64,000 nt of DNA from Bryopsis sp. KO-2023 (GCA_030272585.1 BSYQ01000003.1:2604001-2668000), one strand, 5' to 3'; counted from the first letter of the stretch, positions 1-12,089 are shown. Notes: generated by a model not told the origin, from the letters alone. Numbers and translations: made by a program.

Positions 1-2429
1 CGAGGGGAGCTTGGCTGGACTGATGGCCATCATTCAAGCCATGCTGTCCATCATCAAGGGCCAGGGGGACACCGCCAGATCCCTCGTTTCGGGGGGCACC
101 AAAGTGGTGTTCTGCTCCAGGGGGCCGCTGGTGCTGGTGGGGGTTTCCAGGGTGGGCGAAACGACGGAGTGGATTCGGAGACAGCTGGAGTACCTGTACA
201 ATCAAGTAAGACTGACAGAGTGCGGGTGGCGGTCAGACCTCCTCCTTTTGCTCTTTTTCTTCTTCAAACTCTTACCCCTTTTTTTTTAATCTTGGAATGA
301 ATGAATGAATGTCATGAAGCCCCTCCTCTAATGCAAACGAGCTTGTTTCGAAAATACCGGTCCGGTGCCTCGAAATTTCCCCGAATGATTTTAATACGCG
401 TGCAGGTTTTGTCTCTGACCACCGGGGCCTTGTTGCGGGTGTTGGAAAAAAAACCAGCTCAGGATGTGAGGAATCTGCTGAAGGGCACAGGCGGCTTGAT
501 GTCCGGGTTGATCCGCGGTTTCGGCTTAGACCCTGGGTACCTTGTGGAAGCCCATTGCCCGTTAAGGATGATGCCAGAAACTCGGGCTCAAGCAGCCAAT
601 GCCCTGCATTTGGCTGTGAAAGTGAGTGATATTATAGTAGCTTTGATAATTTTTTGTTTTCATATCTTGTCAGGGGAGGATATGTTTGTTTTCATATATT
701 TTTGGGGAGGAATTTTTTATTTTCGTATCTTTCCAGGGGAGAAAATTTTATATTCATATCTTTTCAGTTCATATCTTTTTAGGGGAGGAAATTTTCTGGG
801 CTCAATAGCTTAACATCTCAAAAGGGTCTACTAATGCGGTGGGTTTTTCTGTTTTACTCAGGAATGCCATGCGAAATGTGGAATGCTGCTTTGTGGGGGC
901 AGATTGGTGTCCCTGGTGCAAGACCCTTGGAGCCCGATTCACATCCAAGACATGCTGCTGCTTCAGAATTTCGTTCTTTCAAACGGGTTGTACAGAGAGC
1001 AAGCCGGTGCTGAGTTCAACGCACCCATATGCATGCCTCATTTGCACCCCACCGCATTCCTGCATGCATACATCTACTACTTGGAGCCAGGTGGGGGGGG
1101 GAGGGTGTCCAAAGAACAAAAAATTAAAAGACTGGCTTAACTCCAGACAATCAAGCATCCATAGGGTGGGGTGTGGTTGTGTCGATCACCCCCTTCAAAT
1201 TTATCCAAAAAAATTAAAAAAAATCATTACTCCAAAAGCATCCGAAACTGCGTTACGGTCCGTTTTGTGGGGCTGGGTAATTGGGAAGGGGTGGTGCTGA
1301 ATTTTTGAGTTGTGGTGTGGCTTCTTAAGGGAACCCGGGTGTGGTGGTGGTGCTTTTAATGACTCAACCGGACATGTTCCACGAGGCCTCGGGTGCCAGA
1401 AAGAAAATGGAGCAAGCCATTCGCAGCCAAGGAGTGATCCACACCTTGAGAGCGTTGGAGCTGGGGCCTTCGTTTGAAGGACAGATACAGATATCAGAGC
1501 TTCCTTTGGCAGCAGGTAGCCCCCCCCCCATTTCTTTTGTGGTTAATTGATGAGTTGGATGTTTCTGATTAGCTGCAAATCATTGAATAGTTGAGTTCCA
1601 GTTGTGCATCCAGTTGTCATTTCTTTTTCCAAGAAAAAAATTCCGGGTTTGGTGTGTTCAGGTGGTGTTCAGGGTTTTTTTTGCTTTTTTTTTTTCAAGT
1701 AGAAAACTGTTTTCACTCGATTTGAATGGAATGTTTTGAAGGTGGTGGAAAGGACGAGTCCTCGCCGATCGTATATTTCATGTTTCGATTGCATTCAAAA
1801 TTGTGCCCCCAATACGTAACATCCCGGCTTGCCAGCAGCATAGAAAACAAGGAGTCTCGGCAAGACCTCATTCGAACAGTCGCCAGAGTTCACTCTGCGA
1901 TGTCCGAGAATTTATCGGGGAGCCCTAATCATGAGGTCAGTTGGCGCCCCCCCCCCCCCTCCTCTTTCCAAAAAAAACATACCAAACTTTCACTGCAGTT
2001 GCTGAAATAATAATAATAAGAATTTATAAAATTCATTCCTGTAGTGAGCACAATCTGAAAACAATTCTCAGCCAGAATCATTGAAGTTTTATTTATTTAT
2101 ATCTTTCTTTTCTAGATTCTGAGTGCAAAAATAAAAAACAGCAGACTGTTAGGTTTTACAGTGTCTGTTTTTTTTTCTCTCTCTCTCTTTTTTTTTCCTT
2201 AATGTGTAGCTGTCTGATTTGAGTTTGGGGTGTATTGCAGATTTTATGGTGGCTGGACAGCAAATATGCTGTACTTGCCCAGGTGGATCCTCACTACAGT
2301 CTGTACCTCTTGTGTGACCCTCTCACACAAAAAGATGCTGCCGTAACGATTTCGAAAGAGCTGGCTCGATACCTCAGAGGCCAACAGGTTCAAGAAGAGC
2401 TTTACGTTTCCCAGAAAATTTCAGCTTAA
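1..2429 (+). CDS. MON1: MON1 (SAND-family vacuolar fusion protein), 3' part
   Basis: MON1 pairs with CCZ1 as the guanine-nucleotide exchange factor that recruits Rab7 to late endosomes and vacuoles. Seen: six exons with matching phases, <1-205, 406-621, 862-1090, 1330-1515, 1742-1935 and 2241-2429 (TAA stop). The open segments match the family in order: the first longin-like stretch (KGPLVLVG-type core, QLEYLYNQ), the LTTGAL region, the MLLCGGRLVSLV strand with DMLLLQNFV, and the C-terminal block containing DPHYSLYLLCDPL. The start and N-terminal third lie outside the window. The protein ends in QKISA and lacks the short aromatic tail of angiosperm homologues. Intron 2 carries a small repeat array. 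Downstream is a tail-to-tail minus-strand gene. The family assignment is secure; exon edges are inferred from sequence. Confidence 0.9.
655..800 (+). repeat. Degenerate tandem repeat in MON1 intron 2
   Basis: About four imperfect copies of a roughly 35-40 bp unit reading TTTTCATATCTTNTCAGGGGAGG followed by an A/T run. Each unit contains a pyrimidine-plus-CAG/GGGG stretch that looks like a 3' splice site, so the array offers several decoy acceptors just before the true acceptor at 861. Confidence 0.6.
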
Positions 2430-3266
2430 GGAAAGTGAAAAAAAAATCAAGGAAGAAAAACCAAAAAAAATGAGCATACACAGTGTAGAAAGCACAAGAG
2501 CGTCCCTGTTTTTCACTTTGCTTGATGGGGGTTTTTTACTTTGTTTCTTCTTGATGGTTTTTATTTGTTTTTGTTTTTTTTCGTTCCTTTCTTTTTTTTC
2601 TGTTGAGGGAAACGTTGAAAGAAAGAACAGTCTTTGTTTTGGTTGGAAATGTTCGGGCGAGAAGAAAAAGAAATGGGCGGAACGAAGGATTTGGAATTTC
2701 GAGTTGTACTCATCGAATTCAATATGGTGGTTTTTCCGATTATCTTCCATTTGGGTGGTCGGTTGGGTCAAGGCCTCGACACATAATGCTTTGTTTCTGT
2801 TTTTGGGTATGTTTTCAAAAGGGAGGGGGGGGGGGGTTGAATTCCAAAAACACAATGATGGGTTTTTAACAGGAAAGATATATATGTATCGGCAAGAGTA
2901 GAAAATATTTGTATGGGTGGGTTGGGACTTTTTACAAGCAATCAGTATTGTTTTTGGCAGCTCTCGCCCCTGGACGAAAACCTCGCCGACACAGAAAAAT
3001 TCATACCCCCCTGGCTTGGGTAAACGATCTTTCCACATAAGCATAGCTCCATCATATCAAGTGTGACTGAAAAGCTAGTGCAAACACAAACGTTGGGTCG
3101 AAATCATGGTTATCATTCCAGAGCAACTCAAGAACGACCATGCAACGCACAACCACCCCAATTTGAACCCACATTCTATAGTATAGGACCTACCCTCTCC
3201 ACAGTTTTTTTCCCTGACGGGCAGAACAACCCTGTGACTGGGATCAGCAGCTGACTGCACGAAAAG
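2430..3266. other. Intergenic, tail-to-tail spacer
   Basis: 3' flank between MON1 and the minus-strand small gene. It is G/T- and homopolymer-rich up to about 2900. Long open frames here are low-complexity and show no protein-like composition. No RNA gene is seen. Confidence 0.6.
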
Positions 3267-3749
3267 TCAACCCCCCCTCCGTACCAGCCTCGATCCTGCC
3301 ACAGCCGCAAACGCCATCAACAACGCCGCCACAAAACTCCAAGTACTGCCGTTGATTCCGCGGGGCTTGTCGCGCACAGGCTCGTCAGTTTGACCGTTGT
3401 CTGTAGCATCCACCTCTCCACACCCAGCCCCACCCTGAACATCTCACCAACAAAGAATCAGTGACAGCAAAAAACACGGGCCCACAAGGAACTCAACGCT
3501 TATTCCACGGCCAAGCTTCGATTTTGCTCGTTTCGTTGAACAGCGCCGACTTGCCTCGCGAATGACCTTCACTCGGGCGTCGTATTGGCCTTGGGTGATC
3601 ATTCCTTGTTGCAACATCTGCTCCAGCAAGCCGACAAGGGAGGTTATGTCCACATTGTCGAGTGCCTTATCCCCAGCCCACCGGCCGACCTCCACGCCGC
3701 CTATCGCCCCCGACTCAAACAATTCCGCTATCCGTAGGGCACTCGGCAT
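3267..3749 (-). CDS. Small tail-anchored membrane protein with SHOCT-like segment
   Basis: Two exons, complement of 3555-3749 and 3267-3434, give 120 residues. The intron begins with GC (AG|GCAAGT, the classic GC-AG donor) and ends TTCAG; phases agree (0/0). The start is the first Met of the compact frame (MPSALRIAE). The N-terminal 65 residues end in a short helical unit, LLEQMLQQGMITQGQYDARV, that resembles a SHOCT-type oligomerisation motif (leucine-rich, 'G-x-IT-x-x-x-F/Y'). A polar, Asp/Gly-rich linker follows, then one hydrophobic segment at about residues 97-111 and a basic tail (RLVRRGG). That layout predicts a tail anchor, as in organelle outer-membrane proteins. No family name is claimed. 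An open frame extends upstream of this Met to 3989, but its composition looks non-coding. Confidence 0.6.
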
Positions 3750-4752
3750 TTTTTCCCTTCTTGAGAAACGGGGAGAAGGAGGTCGAGGCGATTTTGCGTG
3801 ACCAGATACGTGTTGGGGTCGTTTATTTCGAGGGATCGCGTTTGGGCAGCGAAGCGCCTTTCCCCCCCACCCTCCTTGCAAAAACGTACTCACGCAAAAC
3901 AAAGTGACACTAGGAATGGATGCGAGCCCAATCCATTCCCAACCCCCTCCAAAGTGAACACAATGAAAACACAGTTTTCGAGTTTTCAACCTGCCGTTTG
4001 TGTTGTTGAGTGGTAGAGGATGAAAAGTGCTTGGTCCAGTGTTTTTTACTCGTCATTTCGATAAAGGCCCAGGGGCGTATTAAAAAAAAAGTGTTTTCAC
4101 TCGGTTTCCCTTAGGAAAACTTGCTTCCATATCAAACTCATAATTTTTAATTCATCCATCAATTCATATATCTCCCAGATGATGTCTCCTTTCATCCTTC
4201 TTGTTTCTTTGTTTCTTTGTTTCGTTGCACTCCTTTCAATCAATATTATTACCTTCCTGTTTTAGCACTTTGTTTTATTTGATATGGCTTCTTGACGTTC
4301 CGCATATTTCGCTTTATATTTTTTTGGGGGGTTGTTTCGATTGCAACCCCCCATGGATGGCCTTCAGCTGGCAAGGGTGGTGGTGCTCTTTTTATCTCCT
4401 ACACAATGTAATTTGATGTTTGTTTGTTTGCTCTTTTATTGGTGCATTGATTGTTTGGTGGAAATTTGATGTTTGAATGAAGGTTGGGACTCCCAGCTTG
4501 CAACTTGCAGCTCTCAATTGCGAGTTCGAAAACCGAGTTGTCGATTGTGGCGGTTTGACGGGCTGCGTGCGACGCGATGGCGTAATCACACCACTTGTTT
4601 CCTAGTACTTTGGCGCCGGCCAGCACACCCTTGGATCGATGTGACGTTTCTTGTTCGGAGAGATGCATCCCACAAAAGCCAGACTTCCCCTACCCACCCC
4701 AACAGAGCACGTTTCAGTGGATTGGGAAACCTAGAAAGCCTCGTGTTTGAAG
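3750..4752. other. Divergent intergenic region
   Basis: Promoter region between the small minus-strand gene and the secreted Ala-rich gene. It holds T-rich stretches and a TGACGT (ACGT-core) element at 4642-4647, about 106 bp before the Ala-rich start codon. No convincing ORF. Confidence 0.5.
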
Positions 4753-7717
4753 ATGGCGTTGCGATCGATAGTTCTCTTGACGATTGTTGTGTTGGCGGCG
4801 GCCAGCTCAGATGTTCTAAACAGGGGTATGGGAACTCCAGGTTTCGGCCGCCGAAACCGATAGGCTGTTTCTGTTTCTGACTCGATCTTCGGCTGCCCAA
4901 CAGCCAGGCGCTTTTGAACGTCGCGGGATTTTCCTTCTCGGTGTTGTTTATATTGTTGACTTGAGCCTTCAGGTTGGGCTGATCGTTAATTGATGTTTTC
5001 AGGTGATCACTTGCGAGGGTTGTTGGCAAGGGCAAAAACTACTTCAAAGGCGGTGGCTGAAAAAGGAGCGACAGCGAAAGCTGTGGGAAGTGCGATCGCC
5101 AAGGGAGACGTGACTGCCCTGGTTGAATCGATCGCCGAAGCCAACAACAGTAAGAGGTTCTCAGAGGGTTGGGTTTGGCTTGGGGGGGGGGGTTGTTTTC
5201 TTGACGGAAGAAGCTACTGAATGATCGGTTTGCCTGTTGGCGATTCCCGTGTGCATGTTTGGCTTTATTTCTAAACGGAAATTCTGATACCCTCGATATG
5301 TCGATCGCCATGTTCGTTGTGGATCTATTTGATTTTGTCGAGTTGAGTCGAGTCGAGGGAATCTTTATGTTTGCTGCCGTGACGCATGTCCGTTTTGCTG
5401 AAAGGAATGCAAATCACCGCCAAGCAGGAAATGCTCGACCCTTGATCCAGCATTGGCAATACATGTACAAATTGATTGGTAAATTTTCTTTATCATTGTT
5501 TTTTTTTTCCAGAGGGGGATGCTTTGGCGGCTGCACAAGCCATTGCTGACGCCACGAGGGAGGATCCGGAGTTGAGGAATGCAGCTGCTGCTGCCTTGGC
5601 CAAAGCCACCGATCTGAGCGAAGATGCTGCAAACCTGGCCCTTGAGAGGGGTGACGTTCAAAACATTGCCAGAGCCATTGGCAACTCCACAGGAGGCGTC
5701 ACCACTGTTGAAGCCATCAGTGTTTCCAGGGTAGAATTTCTCCGTCTTAGATAACCAACATCTGAGTCAGTTTTGCCTTGGGAGGTCCTATTCTTGATTG
5801 AAATGAAACAAATCTAGCTGGAGTTAGTTTTGCCTTGGGTTTATGGGTTTACTTTGATTTAAAAAAAAAGAGATCTAGGTTTTTGGACGTTCAATCAGTG
5901 TAGGGCCCCTTCAATTTGTGTGTTCTGATGTGCTATTTTTTTGGAAATGTTGGTCCAGGCGGTGTCAGAGTCTCAGCCTGCGATTGCATCTGCGATTTCG
6001 ATGGCTTTTTCAGCAGTGAATGCAGGAGGGGAGGCTTTGGCAGAGGCGAAAGTGAGTGCCACTGCAATCGGGAAAGCCATTGCCGTTGCTTACACTAGAG
6101 CGGAGGTCACCATCAGGGTGATTGGCAGCGGAGCTGCTGTTGGTCAAGCTTCTGCAGATGCAGAGGCCCTGGCAGAGTCATTTGCTCAGGTACACACACA
6201 CAGATAATTTACAATTGTTCTGTTTTTATTCACATGTGTGAAGTAAAAATGCACCTTAACAAATTGCCTCCACCCTCCACCACAAGAAGTTTTGATTTCC
6301 AGAAAAAAACAAGGTTTCGATATGATTTTGTGGCAAAAAAGCGTTCTTTAATTCATTTCTCTTCCAGGTTATTGCGGAGGGGTTGGCAAAAGCAGCAAAT
6401 GATTTCAGCAAGAGCGAGGCTACGTTCAAAGTGGATGCCATCTCGACCGTCATTGCCACTGCGGCTACGAACTCGTATGCAGAGGCTGCCCAGGATGGAG
6501 AGGGGGAGACGATTGCAATCCAGGAGAATTTGGCAGAGTCGGTTGCAGAAGCCGTCACGGAGGTGGTTGCTGAGGCAATTGCCCTTGCTTTTGGAGGTAA
6601 GTTGCCCTCATTATTTCAAAATATTTAAATTGAAGGAAAAGAAAATTTATTCAAAATCATATCTGGAAAATTTTGTGCCAGACGTTTTAAACGTAAATGG
6701 TCGTGTGCCAAACCAAACCAGAATAGCTTTTGTGTTTCTATTTGCAAATAGGTGTACATATTTTTTACAGGTAATATATGTTGTGTTATAATTTCCTTTC
6801 AATATATATTTTTTTATACCTGTCTGTTTGTTTTCAAGCGTACTGTTATCAGTCATTTTTTAAACACATGATGCTCTCTATCCTTGCACATTACTCTCAC
6901 TTGTAACATTGCTTTTTGCTTTTTTTTTATCTGATTTGATTGTTGGTATTCATGAAAGACTCTACTGTGCCTGCTCTTAAAACATGACAAAAATGCTTTT
7001 GACACGTTCCAGGTGAAGCGGAGACGTTCACTTTTGTGGAGGCACAAACCAGCACCAGGGATGTGTCCAAGGCTGAAACTGAAAGCCAGGTTGTCACTGC
7101 CCCCGGAGGTGAAGGCGTAACTGAGGGTGCCTCTGATGCTTTTTCAGCAGAGAAATGCACCTCTATGACTCTTGCTTGGTGCTGTGGCCTCAAAGCCACT
7201 GCATCAGAGTGCTCCCACCGTTGCAGGTAGGGTCTATTTCTTATCTAGCACTTCGTGGTTTGAATTTTACTTTGAATGGTATGTTGGTTTGAATTTACTT
7301 TGAATGGTATGTTGGTTGGTTTTGAATTTTACTTTGAATCTTTTTAGAATCACTATATTCTACCATAATCTTCATCTAAAATTTCTTGGTTGGAATTTTA
7401 CTTTGAATAAAATCAAATAATCACAGTATTCTACCATATACCATAAAAGTCAAAATTTAGCATTCTGAGAATTTGGACACGCTGTTGTTCGTGTGTGGTG
7501 GGGGTTTTGTGTCGGCTGGCTTTGTGCAATGCAATTCATTTGGACATAGTTCCGAGCAGCATCAGTGCGGGCAATAATTGAATTATTGTATGTGGATTTA
7601 TGCAGGGGAAAGAAGTGTTCATTCACTCGTGTCAGGGAGGAAGGTGGAAGAACCACTTTCTGGGAGAATGTGGATACTGGAAAAATTTGCCAGTGCGTAC
7701 CATTGGGCGGACTGTAG
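4753..7717 (+). CDS. Secreted alanine-rich protein with 8-Cys C-terminus
   Basis: Seven exons join without phase conflict: 4753-4825, 5003-5149, 5513-5730, 5959-6189, 6368-6596, 7013-7226 and 7606-7717 (TAG), giving 407 residues. Residues 1-20 (MALRSIVLLTIVVLAAASS) are a clear signal peptide. Exons 2-5 encode about 220 residues of Ala/Glu/Ser-rich sequence with A at every second to fourth position (for example AVAEKGATAKAVGSAIAKGD), predicted long amphipathic helices. Exon 6 changes to Thr/Glu/Gly-rich sequence. The last 65 residues hold eight cysteines spaced C-x8-CC-x8-C-x3-C-x3-C-x24-C-x-C, which differs from the plant 8-Cys lipid-transfer pattern. I do not recognise the family. A helical, disulfide-capped extracellular-matrix or cell-wall structural protein is the simplest inference. 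Ala-rich silk-like and ice-binding proteins are compositional look-alikes only. Confidence 0.75.
7257..7340 (+). repeat. Short tandem repeat in intron 6 of the Ala-rich gene
   Basis: Three imperfect copies of a unit reading TTTGAATTTTACTTTGAATGG, two of them followed by TATGTTGGT, lie just after the exon 6 donor; a related copy appears near 7390. Confidence 0.55.
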
Positions 7718-8767
7718 GCAACTTAATAGAAAGATGTTGAAATAGCTGGAATCTACTTTGGCTGATGTTGGATGCATTATTTGATATATTTCTAGGTGCT
7801 TGTTTTAAACTTTAAAAAATGTTTTTAGATGCTTTCTTTCCTGGGCAGAGGAATGAATGAAATCGATTACAATTTTGGAAATCGATTTTTACGATTTTGG
7901 CTGTGCTCTTGGTCTTTTTTGCTTGTTTTTTTTATCGCTCGTTTCGTGAGCTTTTTTTCTTTGTACCCGTGTGGTCAGTTAGCGGTGGAGAGAATCGTTA
8001 GGTCGGTAGATTTTATAGCCCAGGATGATGGTCTTGGTGAATTGCGTGTTTCCTTTGTCGATTTTGTTTCTTATGTTGATTTTATTTCTGAACTGATAAA
8101 TATCAGGTCGCCTTGATTATGTTACAATCTAATTTTCCCAGCTGATCTCCAAACTGAAGCTGGAGCCTTGAAACACCCCCATCTTAGTAATGGCCATGAT
8201 CTTTCGTATTGGGGTATTGTATTTCATGTATAGTTTCCACCAACCGATGCTGGAAGAGTACTTTTGTCGACTGGCATTTGTTCGAACCATACCTTTGACA
8301 TCGCTGAAAAAATGAGCTGAAATACAGCCACTTACACTTCTGAGTCATTCTGAACCCCCTCAGGTTTCAGAAACAAACCCAAGGAATCTCTTGTCACAAG
8401 TTTTTCGTAAATTTGTCCCAAATAAACGGATCAAGAGAACATGCAAAAAAAAGCTCGAAAACATGCAAAAACAGCTCGAAACGAGCCAACGTGAATCCGA
8501 CAACGTCAGACACGCAAAAGAAGAACTTAAGTGTCAACGGCGCCTTCCGATTTTGTGGGTATCTCTTGCGTCCCCGAACTCTCGCAGAGAAAAGGGTAGC
8601 TGCCAAGGGTTTCACTAATAGAACCTGGGGCAAGTAGAAACCAAGATTCAATCTCATCCTTCCACTCAGCACGCACAGCGGTTTTTTTTTTGCGACACAA
8701 ACGACTCATTCATGCATGATTCATTCTACCAACACACGTTTGTTTTTCCGGTTCACGTTCTCAAGGA
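7718..8767. other. Tail-to-tail intergenic region
   Basis: 3' flanks of the Ala-rich gene (+) and the AP2 gene (-). Open frames at 7829-8116 and 8391-8672 are T- or A-rich and show no coding character. No RNA gene recognised. Confidence 0.5.
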
Positions 8768-10606
8768 TTATTTATGCACACCGCAAGCGAAAAAGTTGTT
8801 CTTGTCCGTGATTCCGATGGGCTCCAGCACGCCAGGCCACGCTTCATCGAAGAAGTCGTGAGGTCCGCATTGCAGCGTTGGGTCGCTCGTGAGCAATCCA
8901 GGCATCGACACACACAGAGGGTCGAATTCCCACGGCACCATTGAGTCGTCACCACAAGACGTCGATGGGTCGGGACCTATGGCAGGGCCGAAATCCCAAA
9001 ACGGAACCAACGGTGGACCGCTGAAACCGATGCCCCCAAGCGTGTGAAGCGTCAAACTCTCAAGATCCATTCCGCTAGGCATTGCCAAACACGGCTGAAT
9101 AACTTGCGGCGGCGGCGGCGGCGGCATCGTCGAACACACAGGATCCAACGTCGCTGTTGGTCGATTTCTTTTGGGAGTCGGCTCAGGGAAGGTCGGAGCC
9201 TCTGGGGTGAAATTCGACTGCTTGCTCCGGGTTCTCTTCGTTCCCCTGCTGTGTGTTGGCTGGGGAATCAAGGTTTCTGATGGGGACTGTAGAAGTTTTC
9301 CTGTATCTCTTTCGATATACTGGTTGATGTCGAAATTGGTCACGGCCTATGGACAAAAAGCGCTCTGGCCCTGGAAGTAAACAAATAACAGGAATGGAGT
9401 TTTCCCAAGCTGGTGTTTCTCTCGCACTGAGAAGAATAACTCACCCTTCTGCCTCTGAACTGTATGGCGGCTCGATCGTACGCTTGAGCTGCTTCCTCTT
9501 CAGAATCAAACGTCCCAAGGTACTGAACACGCACACAAATAGGTTGAAGAACAATTCTTGCATAAAAACCTGGCGTTTGAGAGAAAAAGTTAATCATAAC
9601 TCACAAGGTATTTGTTCCCCGCGACGCGACCTATTCTGGCTTCCCATTTCCCGTGCTGATGATGACGAGTGACCCCACGATATTTTGACGCCCCCCGAGA
9701 GAATCCAGTACTGCTGCGTCGGAGCATGGCGACCACCTCGTCTTTCCCCATTGTCCCCAGCCGCTGCAATTCTTGATCGTAGTCGGTCAACGGAAACTTG
9801 AAACAAAACGAAGTCCAGCCTCAATTTCCCATTGTGCAGTATCAAGAATGCCCCGCTTTTGAAAGACATGTTACGATTCCCCGTACTTTTGCCTCCCGTT
9901 TCAATAAGCCGGACAACCCGTGGAGCCGCTTACATTCAAAACGGCTTTTTCTCCCCAATACGAAATTGCAGCTCTATCATATGCCTTCGCAGCTTCATCC
10001 TCACCAGCATATCCCCCCAGGTAGACTTGCTTTCCCCGAGTTCTTCCCTTTGCACCTTTAGTTTTGCGAATGATGGTGGAATCCCATAAATGTGCCTCGT
10101 ACTTCCCTGTCCACCTGTGCCTGTGGAGCAGTATTTGTTCGGTTACTGTCTCAACCGTTTCTGTTTTTCATATCTCGAGCCTGTGCGTGCCGCTATTTTG
10201 GTATGAGTTCAAACGTGAGAAAAGTCTGGTGAAGGATTTGGGCGACCTGGCCAACTTCCTCATGGATTACTTTGTGACGCCTCGATATTTTGATGAAGAC
10301 CCCATCCTGGCTTTTTCCCGCTTTGCACCAGGACAATGTGGTGCAGTCGCGGCCTCACCCTGTCCACAACTTACAGATGGACATTGAGAAGACGCACCTG
10401 TGGCACATCTCTTGTGAACTTTTTGTCTTTTTGTCTACTTTTGAGTCGAAATTCATTGTTTTTTGTCCCTCTTGTGTCGATCGCTCGATACGGAGCGAAT
10501 ACGGCAAATTGGTGAAAAGTGCTGGAAAGAAGTGTTTTTGGCGCTGGAACTCACCAGTGCCACTTGTTTCACAGACCTTCAAATCTTCTTCTGGTGTATT
10601 GATCAT
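8768..10606 (-). CDS. AP2 transcription factor, two AP2 domains, AINTEGUMENTA (ANT) type
   Basis: Complete in six exons on the complement: 10555-10606, 10271-10397, 9934-10120, 9605-9796, 9445-9522 and 8768-9346. All phases agree; 404 residues. AP2 repeat 1 (about residues 53-122) has [19 protein letters not shown] and QVYLGGY, with the roughly ten-residue insertion typical of ANT-lineage repeat 1. Repeat 2 (about 158-219) has [39 protein letters not shown] and AVTNFDI. The linker [15 protein letters not shown] matches the ANT/PLETHORA linker. The C-terminal 185 residues are Pro-rich (a run of six Pro) and acidic/hydrophobic, a plausible activation region; an [10 protein letters not shown] patch could be nuclear targeting. 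The N-terminus is very short (about 52 residues before repeat 1) compared with land-plant AIL proteins. Family is certain; the first 17-residue exon is inferred from donor, phase and start codon. Confidence 0.9.
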
Positions 10607-11899
10607 TTTGACGGGTTTGCCACGAGTTGGGGGACAAGATCAAACGGGATACTTGCCCATGAGTTACACAGAAAATACTTTCAAAAATGGCGCGCTAACA
10701 GGTTTCAGGTTTAATCTGGTCACTGCTCCTGCAATGCACCATGAAAAAGTGCGAATCAGTGGAGCAGACTTGGAAGCCCGCCTTTATACATTAATATTAA
10801 GCCATCTTCAGAGGGCTCTCTCTCTGAATTAATGAAAACCATGCTGGATCGTTGAATACTAGCTCAATACTAGCTCTCCGCCCGCCAAGGCCCACCGAAA
10901 AAGCAAGTTCAAAATATAATCTGGGCGCCTTTGACCGCAGGGAATTCCGTGTCTAACCGTCGCAGGCAATATGACCGTATTGATGAACCTCGAGGTGCGG
11001 CTGGATAAAAAAAGTTATACTTTCCCCTCCATTGCGGTCTTGGGGGTACATAAAGACCATTTCTGGTGAGATCCGTGCTGTTGACTTAACGACCTTATGG
11101 TCAACGCACCAACTGTCGAAGACTTGGAAGATCTGTTCGCACTTTCTCGCGTATATGATTGAATTAGAGGAGGAGGTGTGGGTAAAGTAGATTTCTGGGA
11201 GCAGTTGAGGGACGAAGACCAGAGTAACCGATACTGGCGAAGGTCATGCGCAGCCATCGCCTGCCCCCAGAAACAGGCGCATGTGCTGGCGCACAGGTCA
11301 GCAAATTCCAGTGCGCGCCCATACGGCAGGAGCACTTAAGCTCAACTGTGAGCTGGGAATTTGACGACCGGTGTTTGACCGGCCTCGAGTCTCGACCTCT
11401 CGGTGTCCATTTGTATTCTTGTCAACGCTAAAAGGGTTTGACCAACGAACATAATGTTGTTGAATGAACAGAAGAGGTGTTTGGCAAGAGATGCTTGCCT
11501 GCGAAGGTCTCTTCCTGCTCGACCTCCCGGCTCGCCATTTCTGTATATCAATACACAGAACAGCATGAATATTGAGTAGTTTCTATTGCAACCATAGTTG
11601 GAACAGGAGCTCGAAAGTCTGTATGCATCAGAGACACCAAAGAAAGAACAATAGGATGTTACTCAAGCCTGTAAGATGAAAAAATGGAAATACAAAAGTG
11701 ATTGCATAAATACCGTGGTGCTTGTGTGTAGCTATGAGTTAAACCTATTGTAAAAGATCTTTCTCGGTATATCAAGCTGGCGGCTTGACACACAATATCG
11801 AGCCGACAATACCCAGCGAAAGAAGGAAGGGAATTCCCCCCTCCCCCCCCAAAAAAAACAGCAAGAACGGATCAGGATTTCGTTGATTGCACCCAGGAC

Positions 11900-11905
11900 C
11901 ACGTG
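11900..11905 (+). promoter_or_regulatory. G-box (CACGTG) upstream of TIC62
   Basis: CACGTG in the context GGACCACGTGTCAG, 294 bp before the TIC62 start. G-boxes bind bZIP/bHLH factors and are common in light-responsive plastid-protein promoters. Function here is inferred from position only. Confidence 0.4.
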
Positions 11906-12062
11906 TCAGTCAAAATCACACAATCAAGAAATCAAAGCCAGCCTTTCAAGCTCAACACCCTCCCCCCACTCAATCTGTTGCTCAGATCAAAGGCAGCACA
12001 TCCTGCACTCTCGCTTCCCCCCTTTTGCCACTGCCGTCTTGAACCTTTCCATTTCTTCGCGG

Positions 12063-12089
12063 ATGGCGGCCAACCAACCAGCGCTGTAG
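12063..12089 (+). CDS. Upstream micro-ORF in TIC62 leader
   Basis: ATG plus seven codons plus TAG (MAANQPAL) in good initiation context (GCGGATGGCG), ending 109 bp before the TIC62 start. If inside the transcript it could lower translation of the main ORF. The transcription start is unknown. Confidence 0.35.
   Translation: MAANQPAL

Noticed and set aside
2421-3044. 207-codon minus-strand open frame
   Set aside because: It is the antisense of a T/G-rich 3' flank; the translation is Lys/Phe/Pro low-complexity with no domain.
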